Source: Pseudomonadota bacterium (GTDB taxonomy: Bacteria; Pseudomonadota; Gammaproteobacteria; Pseudomonadales; Moraxellaceae). From it: a DNA stretch of 48,398 nt. The notes below the pieces were generated by a model. That model saw only the letters and a list, made by a program, of their open reading frames with translations, was not told the DNA's origin and made no database searches. Each line of letters opens with the position of its first letter. The first letter of the stretch is position 1. The translations under genes and the position numbers were made by a program. The stretch covers positions 1 through 48,398 of the forward strand of contig JAKBFV010000009.1 in the NCBI GenBank assembly GCA_021833365.1. Reading direction: 5' to 3'. Positions 15,339 to 27,510 of this stretch are shown in pieces.

Positions 15339-17574
15339 GGGCGGTCATGTTGACGATGCGGCGCACGGTCGCTGACGACGTCAGGATGTGAACAGGGCGC
15401 GCTGCACCGAGCAGGATGGGGCCGATGGTGACGCCTTCGCCGGCCGCCGTCTTGAGCAGGTTGAAAGCGATGTTGGCGGCATCGACATTGGGCATGATCA
15501 AGAGATTGGCGGCGCCGCGGAAGCGGCTGTTGGGGAAGACTTCGAGGCGGATGTCTTCCTTGAGGGCGGCGTCGCCATGCATCTCGCCCTCGACTTCGAG
15601 ATCGGGGGCGCGCTCGATGATCAGCTGTAGAGCCTGGCGCATCTTCTCGGAGCTCGCCGTCACCTCGGAACCGAAGTTGGAGTGTGACAGCAGGGCGACC
15701 TTGGGGGTGATGCCGAAGGCGCGTACCTGCTCGGCGGCGAGCAAGGTCATGTCGGCGATCTGCTCGGCGCTGGGATCCGGGTTGACGTAGGTGTCGCAGA
15801 TGAACAAGGTGCGGCCGGGCAGCATGATCAGGTTCATGGCGGCGTATTTGCGCACGCCGGCGGCCAGGCCGATGGCGCGATCGACATAACGCAGATGCAG
15901 GCTGTAGTTGGCAAAGGTGCCGCAGATCATGCCATCGGCGTCACCGAAGTGCACCAGCAGGGCCCCGATCAAGGTGGTGCGGCGGCGCACTTCGCGTTTC
16001 GCCAGCTCGGGCGGTGTGCCGCGTCTTTCCATCAGGCGATGGTAGTGCGTCCAGTATTCCTTGTAACGCGGGTCGCTGTCCTGGTCGATGAGGGTGACGT
16101 TCTGGCCGGGCACCAGTCGCAGTCCGAGTTTTTCGATGCGTGCCTGGATGACCGCCGGACGCCCGACCAGGATGGGGCGGGCGAGGCCTTCATCGATGAC
16201 GATCTGGACGGCGCGCAGGACGCGCGCGTCTTCCCCTTCACAAAAGACGATGCGCTTGGGATCGGCCTTGGCTTTATGAAAGAGGGGACGCATGATGAAG
16301 GCGGAGTTGTAGACGAACTCATTGAGCTGCTGGCGGTAGCCGGCGATGTCGGTGAGTGGGCGGGTCGCCACGCCCGACTCCATCGCCGCCAAGGCGACGG
16401 CCGGTGCGATCTCTATGATCAGGCGACTGTCGAGGGCGCCGGGAATGATGTATTCGGGACCGAAACCCTGCTGTTCATCGCTTAAGCCATTGCCATCGGC
16501 CTGCTCAGCGTGCGCGAGGCGGGCGATGGCGCGCACCGCCGCGATCTTCATCGCCTCATTGATGGTGGTGGCGCCGACGTCGAGGGCGCCGCGGAACATA
16601 TAGGGAAAACACAGGGCGTTGTTGACTTGATTGGGATAGTCGGAGCGGCCGGTGGCGATGATGGCGTCCGGGCGCGCTGCCTTGGCCAGCTCCGGCATGA
16701 TCTCCGGCGTCGGATTGGCGAGAGCGAAGATCAGCGGTGAGCGCGCCATCTTCTTCACCATGTCCGCCTGCAGAACTCCCGCCGTCGACAGGCCGAGGAA
16801 GACGTCGGCGTCCTGCATCAGGTCATCGAGCGTACGCGCCGTGGTGTCGCGGGCATAACGCAGCTTGCTGGCGTCGAGCTGATCCTTGCGGCCGAGGTGG
16901 AGGACACCACGCGAGTCGGTGACGAAGACATTCTCGGCGCGCACCCCGAGGGCGCAGATGAGATCGAGGCAGGTCAGGGCCGCCGCACCGGCACCGGAGC
17001 AGACGACACGGATCTCCTCGATGCGCTTGTCGACCAGCTTGAGGCCATTGAGCAAGGCGGCGCCGACGATGATCGAGGTGCCGTGCTGGTCATCATGGAA
17101 GACCGGAATTTTCATCCTTTCGCGCAATTTGCGTTCGATGTAGAAGCACTCGGGCGCCTTGATGTCTTCGAGGTTGATGCCGCCGAAGGTGGGTTCGAGC
17201 GAGGCGATGATGTCGACCAGCTTGTCCGGGTCTTTTTCAGCGATCTCGATGTCGAAGACATTGACGCCGGCAAACTTCTTGAACAGCACGCCCTTGCCTT
17301 CCATCACCGGCTTGGCCGCCAGGGGACCGATGTCACCGAGGCCGAGGACGGCGGTGCCATTGCTGATGACGGCGACGAGGTTGCCGCGCGCGGTATAGCG
17401 GCTGACGCTGGCGGGATCGCGCTCGATCTCTTCGCAGGGCGCGGCGACCCCCGGCGAGTAGGCGAGGGCGAGGTCGCGCTGGTTGCTGAGCTGCTTGCTG
17501 GGGGTGACGGAAATCTTGCCGGGGACGGGAAATTCGTGATAGTCGAGAGCAGCTTTGCGTATCGTGTCGTCCAT
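15301..17574 (-). CDS. maeB: NADP-dependent malic enzyme with phosphotransacetylase-like domain
   Basis: A 757-residue protein of the long MaeB type. The N-terminal malic enzyme part has [43 protein letters not shown] and [10 protein letters not shown], then a Rossmann domain with [15 protein letters not shown]. From about 430 a phosphotransacetylase-like domain follows ([12 protein letters not shown] ... [12 protein letters not shown]), which in relatives has a regulatory role. It decarboxylates malate to pyruvate and makes NADPH. GGGG lies six bases before ATG 17574; the ATG at 17580 directly abuts it. The last 38 bases overlap the HugZ-like gene on the opposite strand. Confidence 0.93.
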   Translation of the reverse strand: MDDTIRKAALDYHEFPVPGKISVTPSKQLSNQRDLALAYSPGVAAPCEEIERDPASVSRYTARGNLVAVISNGTAVLGLGDIGPLAAKPVMEGKGVLFKKFAGVNVFDIEIAEKDPDKLVDIIASLEPTFGGINLEDIKAPECFYIERKLRERMKIPVFHDDQHGTSIIVGAALLNGLKLVDKRIEEIRVVCSGAGAAALTCLDLICALGVRAENVFVTDSRGVLHLGRKDQLDASKLRYARDTTARTLDDLMQDADVFLGLSTAGVLQADMVKKMARSPLIFALANPTPEIMPELAKAARPDAIIATGRSDYPNQVNNALCFPYMFRGALDVGATTINEAMKIAAVRAIARLAHAEQADGNGLSDEQQGFGPEYIIPGALDSRLIIEIAPAVALAAMESGVATRPLTDIAGYRQQLNEFVYNSAFIMRPLFHKAKADPKRIVFCEGEDARVLRAVQIVIDEGLARPILVGRPAVIQARIEKLGLRLVPGQNVTLIDQDSDPRYKEYWTHYHRLMERRGTPPELAKREVRRRTTLIGALLVHFGDADGMICGTFANYSLHLRYVDRAIGLAAGVRKYAAMNLIMLPGRTLFICDTYVNPDPSAEQIADMTLLAAEQVRAFGITPKVALLSHSNFGSEVTASSEKMRQALQLIIERAPDLEVEGEMHGDAALKEDIRLEVFPNSRFRGAANLLIMPNVDAANIAFNLLKTAAGEGVTIGPILLGAARPVHILTSSATVRRIVNMTALTVAQAQAQVQR

Positions 17575-17611
17575 TGTCATCCCCGGCGCAAGTGATGTTG
17601 AGCAAAGCGAG

Positions 17612-17620
17612 ATTATAGCA
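17612..17620 (-). promoter_or_regulatory. Extended -10 element upstream of maeB
   Basis: Read on the minus strand this is TGC followed by TATAAT, a perfect -10 hexamer with the TGn extension, 38 bases before the maeB start. No good -35 hexamer lies at the usual distance, as often seen with extended -10 promoters. The call rests on the sequence match alone. Confidence 0.55.
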
Positions 17621-17673
17621 TCGCGGTCTGACGCCGTGATGCCCTTTTTAGTCCTGCCATCGCCTCACTGCGG

Positions 17674-18951
17674 TCACTCACGGGCGATGGCGCGGGCACC
17701 GATGTCGCGCCGGTAGTGACTGCCGGGAGAGTGCAGTGCAGCCAGTCGCGTCAGGGCCTTCTGGCGTGCAGCAGCGACATCGTCCGCGAGGGCGGTGACG
17801 CAGAGGACGCGCCCGCCCTGGACATAGAACCGCCCTTCCTGTTCACGGACGCCGGCCAAAAAAGTCTTCACCTGTGACCCTTCTTCGTCATCGAGGCCGG
17901 TGATGAGCTCGCCTGTATGCAAGGGGCCGGGGTAGCCGGGAGCGGCGAGGACGATGCCGAGGGCGGCCTGGGGCGACCAGCGCGCCTGGGCGCGATCGAG
18001 CTGACCGGCGAGAGCGAGTTCGATGAGTTCCGGCAGGGAACTTTCCAGGCGCATCATCACCGGCTGCGTCTCGGGATCGCCGAAACGGCAGTTGAACTCG
18101 ATGACATAAGGCTCACCCTGCGCGTCGATCATCACCCCAGCGTAGAGAAAGCCGGTATAGGGCGTCCCTGCGGCGGCCATGCCGGCGACGGTCGGCGCGA
18201 TGATCTTTTGCAGGATGCGCTCATGCACCGCCGCCGTCACCACCGGCGCTGGCGAATAGGCGCCCATGCCGCCCGTATTGGGGCCGCTGTCACCTTCGCC
18301 GACGCGCTTGTGGTCCTGACTGCTGGCCATGGCGAGGACGTGCTGACCATCGACCATGCAGATGAAGCTGGCTTCTTCGCCTTGCAAAAACTCCTCGATG
18401 ACGACGCGCGCCCCGGCGCTGCCGAAGACCTGATCGCCGAGCATATCCTGTACGGCGGCGCGCGCTTCGGCATCGCTCATGGCGACGACCACCCCTTTGC
18501 CGGCGGCAAGGCCATCGGCCTTGATGACGATGGGGGCGGGGTGCGCGTCGAGGTAGGCGAGCGCTGCCGCCAGATCATCGAAGCTGGCGTAGGCGGCGGT
18601 CGGAATGGCGTGTGCCTGCATGAAAGCCTTGGCGAAGGACTTCGACCCTTCCAGACGGGCACAGGCGGCACTGGGGCCGAAGGCGGCGAGGCCGGCCTGG
18701 CGCAGGGCATCGATGACCCCTTGCACCAGCGGCGCTTCCGGTCCGACCAGAGTGAGATCGGCGTGGGCACGCGCAAAGGCGACCACGGCGGCGTTGTCCA
18801 TGATGTCGAGTGCGACATTACGGCAGCGCGGTTCACGCGCCGTACCGGCATTGCCGGGGGCGACCAGGACTTCCGTGACGCGGGCGTCCTGGGCACATTT
18901 CCAGGCGAGAGCGTGCTCGCGTCCACCGCTGCCGAGGATCAGGATGCGCAT
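17674..18951 (-). CDS. purD: Phosphoribosylamine-glycine ligase
   Basis: A 425-residue ATP-grasp enzyme that joins glycine to phosphoribosylamine, the second step of purine synthesis. It starts MRILILGSGGREHALAW, the invariant PurD N-terminus, and continues with GPEAPLVQGV, IKADGLAAGKGVVVA, EEFLQGEEASF, and EFNCRFGDPETQ with the metal ligands. Length matches the family. AGGAG lies six bases before the start, and the gene begins 10 bases after the purH stop, so purH and purD form one unit. Confidence 0.97.
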   Translation of the reverse strand: MRILILGSGGREHALAWKCAQDARVTEVLVAPGNAGTAREPRCRNVALDIMDNAAVVAFARAHADLTLVGPEAPLVQGVIDALRQAGLAAFGPSAACARLEGSKSFAKAFMQAHAIPTAAYASFDDLAAALAYLDAHPAPIVIKADGLAAGKGVVVAMSDAEARAAVQDMLGDQVFGSAGARVVIEEFLQGEEASFICMVDGQHVLAMASSQDHKRVGEGDSGPNTGGMGAYSPAPVVTAAVHERILQKIIAPTVAGMAAAGTPYTGFLYAGVMIDAQGEPYVIEFNCRFGDPETQPVMMRLESSLPELIELALAGQLDRAQARWSPQAALGIVLAAPGYPGPLHTGELITGLDDEEGSQVKTFLAGVREQEGRFYVQGGRVLCVTALADDVAAARQKALTRLAALHSPGSHYRRDIGARAIARE

Positions 18952-18961
18952 GTCGTTCTCC

Positions 18962-20527
<1,566 letters not shown>

Positions 20528-20577
20528 CGGGGGATGACTCCAGAGATGGCGCGCGACGATACGCGCGCCGGGTGGAC

Positions 20578-20853
20578 TTACATCATGTGATAGGTTTTCA
20601 GTTTTTTACGCAGGGTGCCGCGGTTGAGGCCGAGAATCTCCGCAGCCAGGGTCTGATTGCCGCGGGCGTATTCCAAGACCACTTCGAGCAGAGGCACTTC
20701 GATTTCCGACAGCACCATGTCATAAACGCCGCAGACGCGCTCGCCATGGAGGTTGGAAAAATAGTTGCGCAAAGCCACTTGCACATGATCGCTCAAGGTC
20801 TGGGCGCGACTGTCCTGGCTGGTGAGAACGATTTTGACAGTATCGGTATCCAT
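20578..20853 (-). CDS. fis: Fis family nucleoid protein
   Basis: A 91-residue protein whose C-terminal helix-turn-helix ([24 protein letters not shown]) is that of Fis, a dimeric DNA-bending protein that regulates rRNA and many other promoters and organises the nucleoid. The N-terminal region has the expected hydrophobic dimer helices ([16 protein letters not shown]). It follows dusB by 30 bases, the classic dusB-fis arrangement, so growth-rate regulation of the dusB promoter would be expected. Confidence 0.96.
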   Translation of the reverse strand: MDTDTVKIVLTSQDSRAQTLSDHVQVALRNYFSNLHGERVCGVYDMVLSEIEVPLLEVVLEYARGNQTLAAEILGLNRGTLRKKLKTYHMM

Positions 20854-20883
20854 GCTTTGTCGCCAATATAAAAAATAGAACGC

Positions 20884-21888
20884 TCAGACGTTTGCAAAAG
20901 CGTCTGGGTGATGTGCAAAAAAACGGGTCAAATAGGCGGCTTGTCCGGCCGCCTGTGTCTGTGCATGAAATCCCTTGCAAAACCCGGCTCCGCCAAGCAT
21001 GCCTCGTGCGTACCAGGCGATGTGCTTGCGAGCCAGCATCACTGCGGCCTCCTCGCCGTAGTGGCGCTGCAAGGCCTGCAGATGTCCGAGCATGCACGCC
21101 ATGCGTCCATGCCCATCGATCCGCGCAGGCGCATCCCCTAGGACCGCCGCTGCGAACTCGGCAAAGATCCAGGGGCGACCCAAGGCGGCCCTGCCGAGCA
21201 TGATACCATCGACGCCGGTATGGGCCAACACTCGCTGTGCCTTGTCGACGCTATCGATGTCGCCATTGGCGATCACCGGAATGGTGCTTTGCTGTTTGAT
21301 CGTGGCGATGGTGTCGTATTCGGCGGCGCCGAGAAAACGATCGGCGCGGGTGCGGCCATGGACGCAGAGCATGGCGATGCCGACGTCCTCGGCGATGCGC
21401 GCCAGCTCCGGGCCATTGCGCTGCTCGCGCGTCGGTCCGGTGCGTATCTTCAGCGTCACCGGCACCGTGACCGCCGCCACCACCGCCGTCAGGATGCGGC
21501 GCGCCAGCGGCAGATCCTGCATGAGCGCCGAACCGGCCAGGCGCTGACAGACTTTCTTGGCCGGGCAGCCCATGTTGATGTCGATGACATCGGCACCTTG
21601 CTCCATCTGAGCTCGTGCCGCCGCCGCCATCATCGCCGGGTCGTGGCCGACGATCTGGACGATGCGCAAGCCGCTTTCCTGGGTCTGAGCCAAACGGTGC
21701 TGTGATTTGTGCGTTGCCCAGAGTTCCTGACGGCTGCTCAGCATCTCGCCGACGGCGTAGCCGGCGCCATAGGAACGGCAGAGTTGGCGAAAAGGCAGGT
21801 CGGTGACGCCGGCCATCGGTGCCAGGAGGACCGGCAGGGGGATGCGATGTCGCCCGACAGACAGGGCGGACAGGGGGAGGCGAGGCAC
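20884..21888 (-). CDS. dusB: tRNA-dihydrouridine synthase B
   Basis: A 334-residue flavoenzyme that reduces specific uridines in the tRNA D-loop. Seen are LAPMAGVTDLPFRQLCR (FMN-binding), DVIDINMGCPAKKV (about 100-113), TLKIRTGPT, CVHGRTRA, IPVIANGDI and GIMLGRAALGRPWIF, the complete Dus set. The longest frame begins with GTG at 21888; no strong ribosome site is seen but the N-terminus matches relatives. Fis follows in the same transcript. Confidence 0.95.
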   Translation of the reverse strand: MPRLPLSALSVGRHRIPLPVLLAPMAGVTDLPFRQLCRSYGAGYAVGEMLSSRQELWATHKSQHRLAQTQESGLRIVQIVGHDPAMMAAAARAQMEQGADVIDINMGCPAKKVCQRLAGSALMQDLPLARRILTAVVAAVTVPVTLKIRTGPTREQRNGPELARIAEDVGIAMLCVHGRTRADRFLGAAEYDTIATIKQQSTIPVIANGDIDSVDKAQRVLAHTGVDGIMLGRAALGRPWIFAEFAAAVLGDAPARIDGHGRMACMLGHLQALQRHYGEEAAVMLARKHIAWYARGMLGGAGFCKGFHAQTQAAGQAAYLTRFFAHHPDAFANV

Positions 21889-22098
21889 GCTGATGATACT
21901 CGACGACGACAGGAATCCGTCATGCTAGCAGGCTGGCGATGAAAAAAGCTATTTGCAGCTTATGGCTTGTGGCGCTCGGCCTGGGACTACGGCGAGCGGC
22001 CATCGGCCGCCTATGCAGCCGTCAGGCCCGCCGAAGTAGGCTCAAGCTCAGCACGCTCGATCATCAGCTGGCCGAGCAGATCAACCGAGTGCAGGTGC

Positions 22099-23376
22099 TC
22101 AAGGTGATGCGCTCTGGTCGCCACTTTGCAGGGTCAAGCTGGTCGATGCCGGGATCTTGCCGCCCGGCAGACCGACTTCGAGCGAAACGTGCACCGGGGT
22201 CTGGGCGCGCAAGGTGGTATCGACGTTGCTGGTGAGCAGGTAGTCTGACGGCGTGATTTTACGAGTGCCGAGGATGTTGCCATCGCTGTCGCGCAGGGTC
22301 AGGCGCAAGGTCGGATAAGAGCGATCGCGACTCTCGTCGTTGTGCAGCAAGGTGTCGATGAGCAGGATGCCGCGACTGGCGTCGGGGCGGATGATGAGGT
22401 GGTCGACGCGCAGCCCGCGCAGGTCGCCTGCGACATGGCGACAATGCCAGCGTGCGCAGAGGTTGCTCAGCGGAGCTTGCAGGGCCGGCAAGTCGGCAGC
22501 GACGGCGTCCTCGTGGAAATAGGCGACCTGGGCGGCGAGGGCGAGGAGGGCGAGCAACTGCAGTCCGCCCCAGAGCAGATAGCGTTCCCATGGCCAATGG
22601 TGCGTCGGACTGAGGATGGCGACCGGATCATGCCATTGTGGCAAGGCAGCCGTATCCGGGGGGAGTGCACCGGGAGGGGGGGCGGTCTTGCCTTCCTTGA
22701 TGCTGAGGTCCTCGTCATTGAGGAAGTCGAGAGCTTGTTCGTCACCAAAGGTGAAGCTGGGCGGCGGCGTCGGCGCGACGGCGGGACGCTGCGGCGGCTG
22801 TTCATGAAGTACCTGCATGTGTTCAGGCTGGGCCTTCTTTTTATCGGCTTCGGCGAGCTGTTGCAGCATCGCCTGCGCCCAGGCTTCGTCGGCGTTGTCG
22901 CTGGTCGAGGCGACCTCCTGCTGACCGGCATCATGAAAGGGCGGCGTCGCTGACGTGGCCGGTTCATCGCGCATGAAATCGCTGAGTTCACTGGCACCTA
23001 AGCTGATGCGGGTATTGTTGCTGGCCGGGCCGCGCGACCAGTCCTCGGCCTTCATGGCGCCGAAGGTCTGGTGATCGTCGATGGGCTTGACCTTGGCGCC
23101 GATGCGCAGGGTGGCCGCTTCGGTCGTGGCACCTTCGTCCTCGAGCAGGCGTTCGGCCCAGCCTTCGTCACTGCTGGCGCGTTTGCCCGGCACGCTTGCC
23201 GGTGCTGGTGTGGGCGGGCGTTCGGTGCTTGCCGCGCCGACGAGGTTGAGATCAGCACGAAACATCTCCAGGCAGGAGCCGCAACGGACGACACCATTTT
23301 TGGCCTGCAACTGTGACGGGCTGACTCTGAACAGACTGCCGCAATGCGGGCAGCGAGTCTGGCGCTGATCTGACAT
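22099..23376 (-). CDS. Zinc-ribbon membrane protein with DUF3426 domain
   Basis: A 425-residue protein. Residues about 8-42 form a zinc ribbon (TRCPHCGSLFRV ... VVRCGSCLEMF; two CxxC pairs) of the MJ0042 type. A long low-complexity Pro/Ala/Glu region follows, then one membrane segment around residue 270 (LLWGGLQLLALLALAAQVAYF) and a C-terminal extracytoplasmic domain of the DUF3426 family. The function is not known. The position between prmA and dusB is conserved in Pseudomonas, which supports the call. Confidence 0.85.
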   Translation of the reverse strand: MSDQRQTRCPHCGSLFRVSPSQLQAKNGVVRCGSCLEMFRADLNLVGAASTERPPTPAPASVPGKRASSDEGWAERLLEDEGATTEAATLRIGAKVKPIDDHQTFGAMKAEDWSRGPASNNTRISLGASELSDFMRDEPATSATPPFHDAGQQEVASTSDNADEAWAQAMLQQLAEADKKKAQPEHMQVLHEQPPQRPAVAPTPPPSFTFGDEQALDFLNDEDLSIKEGKTAPPPGALPPDTAALPQWHDPVAILSPTHHWPWERYLLWGGLQLLALLALAAQVAYFHEDAVAADLPALQAPLSNLCARWHCRHVAGDLRGLRVDHLIIRPDASRGILLIDTLLHNDESRDRSYPTLRLTLRDSDGNILGTRKITPSDYLLTSNVDTTLRAQTPVHVSLEVGLPGGKIPASTSLTLQSGDQSASP

Positions 23377-23426
23377 GGCCTGGCCCTACTCCCTGTGTAA
23401 GCATCCTTTTGACACTGTAGCCGTTC

Positions 23427-24335
23427 TTAGGTCTTTTGGGTATCGCTCGCGATTTTTTGGCCGCTGACGCGACACCAGTCCTCTTCACGCACAGCGACCG
23501 GGGCGAAGGTCAGGGCAGTGCGATAGGCCTGTTCAACGTCTTCCTGCTGACTGCGGATCAAACCAGAGAGCGCGATGTGCCCACCCGGTCGCAGGAGTGC
23601 GAGCAGGCGCGGTGCGAGGGCGATGAGCGGGCCGGCGAGGATATTGGCGACGACGACGTCGGCGACGCCGGTCGGCAAGTCGGCAGCATCAGCAGCAGAG
23701 AGCACGCGCAGGCGCTCGCTGACGCCGTTACGCTCGGCATTGGCCAAGGTGGCGGTCAGTGCCTGTGGGTCGTTGTCGACGGCGATGGCCGAGCTGGCGC
23801 CGAGCAGGAGGGCGGCGATGGCCAAGATGCCGGAGCCGCAGCCATAGTCGACGACGCAGCAGTCACGCAGATCAAGGCCATCCAGCCACTCCAGGCATAA
23901 GGCCGTGGTCGCGTGTGTGCCGGTGCCGAAGGCGAGGCCAGGATCGAGCAGCAGGTTCACCGCGTCGGCCACCGGTGGTGGCGTCCAGCTGGGTACGACC
24001 CAGAGGCGCTGACCAAAACGCATGGGGTGGTAGTGATCCATCCAGGCGCGTTCCCAGTCCTTGTCTTCGAGAAGTTCGCAGCGCCAGGCAGGCAGGGGTG
24101 CAGCGAGCATTTTTTCGAGAAATTCGATCAGAGCCGGCATATCCGAGTCGGCGGTGAAGATACCGATGAGCTCGATGTGATCCCACAGTGGCGTGGCGCC
24201 GGGCGGCGGTTCGAGCAAAGGCTGATCGCCGGCATCGAGTAGCATGACGGCGGCGGCACCAGCGCTTTCCAGCAGGTCCTGCAGGGTGTCGAGCTGGGCC
24301 GGCGTGGTCTGTATTTTCAGTTGTTGCCAGGGCAT
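23427..24335 (-). CDS. prmA: Ribosomal protein L11 methyltransferase
   Basis: A 302-residue methyltransferase that trimethylates ribosomal protein L11. The N-terminal substrate-binding domain begins MPWQQLKIQTTPAQLDTLQDLL; the catalytic domain has LLLDPGLAFGTGTHATT, VVDYGCGSGILAIAALLLGA and VVANILAGPLIALAP, all diagnostic of PrmA. It starts 7 bases after the accC stop and is part of the same transcript. Confidence 0.96.
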   Translation of the reverse strand: MPWQQLKIQTTPAQLDTLQDLLESAGAAAVMLLDAGDQPLLEPPPGATPLWDHIELIGIFTADSDMPALIEFLEKMLAAPLPAWRCELLEDKDWERAWMDHYHPMRFGQRLWVVPSWTPPPVADAVNLLLDPGLAFGTGTHATTALCLEWLDGLDLRDCCVVDYGCGSGILAIAALLLGASSAIAVDNDPQALTATLANAERNGVSERLRVLSAADAADLPTGVADVVVANILAGPLIALAPRLLALLRPGGHIALSGLIRSQQEDVEQAYRTALTFAPVAVREEDWCRVSGQKIASDTQKT

Positions 24336-24342
24336 GAAATTC

Positions 24343-25680
24343 TCAGAGCTTGAGTTTGCTTTCCAGGTGATGAATGTCGACCCCGCCCTGAGCGAAGGCA
24401 TCATCGCGCAGGATGATCTCGCGGTGTAAGGCGATATTGCTGCGTATGCCTTCGATGAGCAGTTCATCCATGGCACGGCGCATGCGGCTGAGGCAGGCGG
24501 CGCGATCATCGGCGTAGGTGATCAATTTGCCGATCAGGGAATCATAGTAAGGCGGCACGGTATAGCCGGAGTAGACGTGCGAGTCCATACGCACGCCGGG
24601 TCCGCCGGGGGCATGAAAATGCTTGATCAGTCCGGGCGATGGCACGAAAGTGCGGGGATCTTCGGCATTGATGCGGCACTCCATGGCGTGGCCGCGCACG
24701 ACGATGTCCTCCTGTCGGCGTGACAGGCCGAGCCCTGAGGCGATGCGCAACTGCTCCTTGATGAGATCGACGCCGGTGACCAGTTCGGTCACCGGATGCT
24801 CGACCTGAATGCGGGTGTTCATCTCGATGAAATAGAAGCGTCCCTTCTCGAAGAGAAACTCGAAGGTGCCGGCACCGCGGTAGCGCATCTGCTCGCAGGC
24901 GCGCACGCAAGCCTCGGCGGTGGCGCGGCGCAGGGCATCGGGGATGCCGGGAGCGGGCGCTTCTTCGACGACCTTCTGGTGGCGCCGCTGCAAGGAGCAG
25001 TCACGGTCGCCGAGATGCAGAGCTGCCCCCTCGCCATCGCCGACCACTTGAATCTCGATATGGCGGGGATGCTGGAGGAATTTCTCGATATAGACGGTGT
25101 CATCGCCGAAGGCTGCTTTCGCCTCGGAACGGGTGACGAACAGGGAATTGAGCAGGGCCGATTCCGTGTGCACGACGCGCATGCCGCGACCACCGCCGCC
25201 CGCGGCGGCCTTGATGATGACCGGATAGCCGATGCGTTTGGCGACAGATAGAGCGTTGTCTTCCGTCACCGGGCCATCGGACCCTGGTACCGTCGGCACG
25301 CCGGCAGCCTTCATGGCTTCGATGGCGGAGACCTTGTTGCCCATCAGGTGGATAGTCTCAGCGCGTGGCCCGACGAAAATGAAGCCGGATTTTTCCACGG
25401 CTTCGGCAAAGTCGGCATTTTCGGCGAGGAAGCCATAGCCGGGGTGAATGGCCTGGGCGTCGGTCACTTCCGCGGCGGAGATGATGGCAGGGATGTTGAG
25501 GTAGCTGTCCTTGCTGGGCGCCGGGCCGATGCAGACCGATTCATCGGCCAGACGTACGTGCATCAGGTCGCTGTCGGCCTTGGAGTAGACGGCGACCGTC
25601 TTGATCCCCATCTCCTTGCAGGCGCGCAAAATGCGCAGGGCGATTTCGCCACGGTTGGCGATGACCACCTTGTCTAGCAT
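24343..25680 (-). CDS. accC: Acetyl-CoA carboxylase, biotin carboxylase subunit
   Basis: A 445-residue ATP-grasp enzyme that carboxylates biotin on AccB, the first half of the malonyl-CoA reaction of fatty acid synthesis. It starts [21 protein letters not shown]; further on are [32 protein letters not shown] (ATP-binding Gly-rich loop), [20 protein letters not shown] and [16 protein letters not shown]. Length matches the family. It begins 16 bases after accB. Confidence 0.98.
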   Translation of the reverse strand: MLDKVVIANRGEIALRILRACKEMGIKTVAVYSKADSDLMHVRLADESVCIGPAPSKDSYLNIPAIISAAEVTDAQAIHPGYGFLAENADFAEAVEKSGFIFVGPRAETIHLMGNKVSAIEAMKAAGVPTVPGSDGPVTEDNALSVAKRIGYPVIIKAAAGGGGRGMRVVHTESALLNSLFVTRSEAKAAFGDDTVYIEKFLQHPRHIEIQVVGDGEGAALHLGDRDCSLQRRHQKVVEEAPAPGIPDALRRATAEACVRACEQMRYRGAGTFEFLFEKGRFYFIEMNTRIQVEHPVTELVTGVDLIKEQLRIASGLGLSRRQEDIVVRGHAMECRINAEDPRTFVPSPGLIKHFHAPGGPGVRMDSHVYSGYTVPPYYDSLIGKLITYADDRAACLSRMRRAMDELLIEGIRSNIALHREIILRDDAFAQGGVDIHHLESKLKL

Positions 25681-25696
25681 GTCGTATCCCCGCGGC

Positions 25697-26158
25697 TCAG
25701 ACGATGATGAAGAGAGGTTGGTCAAACTCCACGGCCTGGCCATTTTCGACCAGGATGCTTTCGATGACGCCGCCCCGTTCAGCGGTGATCTGATTCATCA
25801 TCTTCATCGCTTCGATGATGCACAGCACGTCACCGGCCTTGACGCTCTGCCCGACATTGGCAAAAGCGGCGGCATTCGGCGATGAGGCAGCGTAAAATGT
25901 CCCGACCATCGGTGAGCGCTGAGTGAAGCCATGGCTCTCAGCTGGCGGCGCCTTGCTGTCGGGCGCTGTGCTCGCCGCAGCTACGGCCGGCGGCATCGCC
26001 GGCATCGGAACGACGGGAGCGGCGACGACGTTGGCCAGTGTCGGCTGCGGACGATGGCGCGAGATACGCACCGACTCCTCGCCTTCCTTGATCTCGATTT
26101 CGTCGATGCCCGACTCTTCCAGAAGTTCGATCAGTTTTTTGACCTTGCGTATATCCAT
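25697..26158 (-). CDS. accB: Acetyl-CoA carboxylase, biotin carboxyl carrier protein
   Basis: A 153-residue carrier protein. The N-terminal domain ([28 protein letters not shown]) is typical, followed by an Ala/Pro-rich hinge at about 40-80 and the biotinyl domain with EAMKM (116-120), where K119 carries biotin. It is 42 bases downstream of aroQ and upstream of accC, as in Pseudomonas. Confidence 0.97.
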   Translation of the reverse strand: MDIRKVKKLIELLEESGIDEIEIKEGEESVRISRHRPQPTLANVVAAPVVPMPAMPPAVAAASTAPDSKAPPAESHGFTQRSPMVGTFYAASSPNAAAFANVGQSVKAGDVLCIIEAMKMMNQITAERGGVIESILVENGQAVEFDQPLFIIV

Positions 26159-26200
26159 GAGACAGGGTCACTCCCGCAGTTGATGATAAGGATAAGGTTT

Positions 26201-26644
26201 TCAGTCGCCGCTGATCAGTCGATCAGCCGCCTGTAGAGCTAGTTCATAACCGAGAGGGCCGAGGCCGACGATCACGCCACGCGCGATGTCCGAGAGATAG
26301 GAATGATGACGGAAGCTCTCGCGGGCGTGAATATTGGAGAGGTGGACCTCAAAAAAGGGCAGAGCCGTGCCGAGCAGGGCATCACGCAGGGCGATACTGG
26401 TATGGGTGTAAGCGCCAGGGTTGATGATGAGACCGACGCAGTGCTCGGCGTAGGCCTGATGAATGCGATCGACGATGGCGCCCTCGTGGTTGCTCTGGAA
26501 ACAGCTCAAGCGATGCCCCATGGTCTGGGCCTGAGCCACCAGTTTTTGCTCGATCTCGGGAAGTGAGGTGGCGCCATACAGAGCGGGTTCACGCCGTCCG
26601 AGCAGATTGAGATTGACGCCATTGATCAGTAGAAACTCAGCCAT
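26201..26644 (-). CDS. aroQ: Type II 3-dehydroquinate dehydratase
   Basis: A 147-residue enzyme of the shikimate pathway that dehydrates 3-dehydroquinate. It has the family order: [20 protein letters not shown] with the lid-loop Arg and Tyr, [33 protein letters not shown], and [19 protein letters not shown] with the catalytic His. First gene of the aroQ-accB-accC-prmA unit and divergent from lapG. Confidence 0.97.
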   Translation of the reverse strand: MAEFLLINGVNLNLLGRREPALYGATSLPEIEQKLVAQAQTMGHRLSCFQSNHEGAIVDRIHQAYAEHCVGLIINPGAYTHTSIALRDALLGTALPFFEVHLSNIHARESFRHHSYLSDIARGVIVGLGPLGYELALQAADRLISGD

Positions 26645-26803
26645 GAGTAATCGTGCTTACGCAACTCCATGAGAGACATGATGCCGTCAGATCAAGGCAT
26701 TTCGATGACAGTCGCCGCCTTATGCCCGTCGACACACGCAGCATCATGCCTGTTTTGCCGGCATATGTCCACGTTGTCGCTATGGCCGGCTATGCTGGTG
26801 GTC

Positions 26804-27481
26804 ATGACGACAAGAACCCTTTTATGCGCACATCGACGCCTTTGGCTCATCGTCCTCCTCGGTGCGGCGCCGGTACTGGCGGATGTCCTCGGTCTGTCGC
26901 CTTCGGTGTTTGCCCAGGTGGCGCAGCGCTGGGGGGAGGTGGGTGTGCAGCACCTGCGTGCCTGGCAGGCGATGAGTCAGGGCTTGCAACATGCCTCCGT
27001 CGATCAGCAGGTCACGACGGTCAATACCTGGATGGATGAGAACGTCCCCTATATCAGCGATCTGCAGCATTGGCATGTCGACGACTACTGGGCGACGCCG
27101 GTGGAGTTCATCGCTTCCCATGGCGGCGACTGCGAGGACTTTGCCATCGCTAAGTATTTCACCCTGCGTGCTCTTGGCGTGGCGGCAGATCAGCTGCGCA
27201 TCACCTATGTCGAAGCCATCGATTTGCATCAGGCGCATATGATCCTGGCTTATTATCCGCACCCCGGTCAGGAACCGCTCATTCTCGATAGTCTGGTCAA
27301 ACGCATTCTGCCGGCCTCGCAACGCCCGGACCTCGTGCCGGTCTACAGCTTTAACGCCGAAGGACTGTGGCAGGCGCGCCTGCAGGGGCGCGGGGTGCGC
27401 ATCGGTCGCGCCGATGAGTTGGACAAGTGGCGCGACGTTCTGCAACGCATGGCGTCTCAGCAGACGGCGCCGATGAAGTAA
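26804..27481 (+). CDS. lapG: LapG-type periplasmic cysteine protease
   Basis: About 225 residues of the bacterial transglutaminase-like cysteine proteinase family. An N-terminal hydrophobic segment (LWLIVLLGAAPVLADVLG, about 13-30) is a signal peptide or anchor. The catalytic triad is visible: Cys110 in HGGDCEDFA, His145 in QAHMILAYY and Asp162 in LILDSLVKR; the acidic residues beside the Cys match the Ca2+ site of LapG. LapG cuts the N-terminus of a large surface adhesin and releases the biofilm. lapD follows 29 bases downstream. The adhesin gene is not in the window. The start among several in-frame ATGs is uncertain. Confidence 0.9.
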   Translation: MTTRTLLCAHRRLWLIVLLGAAPVLADVLGLSPSVFAQVAQRWGEVGVQHLRAWQAMSQGLQHASVDQQVTTVNTWMDENVPYISDLQHWHVDDYWATPVEFIASHGGDCEDFAIAKYFTLRALGVAADQLRITYVEAIDLHQAHMILAYYPHPGQEPLILDSLVKRILPASQRPDLVPVYSFNAEGLWQARLQGRGVRIGRADELDKWRDVLQRMASQQTAPMK

Positions 27482-27510
27482 GATAGATCGATTCAAGGAG
27501 GAAGCGTCTC

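Noticed and set aside
21939-22235. Plus-strand frame starting MKKAICSLWLVALGLGL, resembling a signal peptide
   Set aside because: It has only a weak ribosome site, becomes Arg-rich and non-conserved after the first 20 residues, and runs more than 130 bases into the zinc-ribbon gene on the opposite strand. A very short leader-like peptide cannot be excluded.
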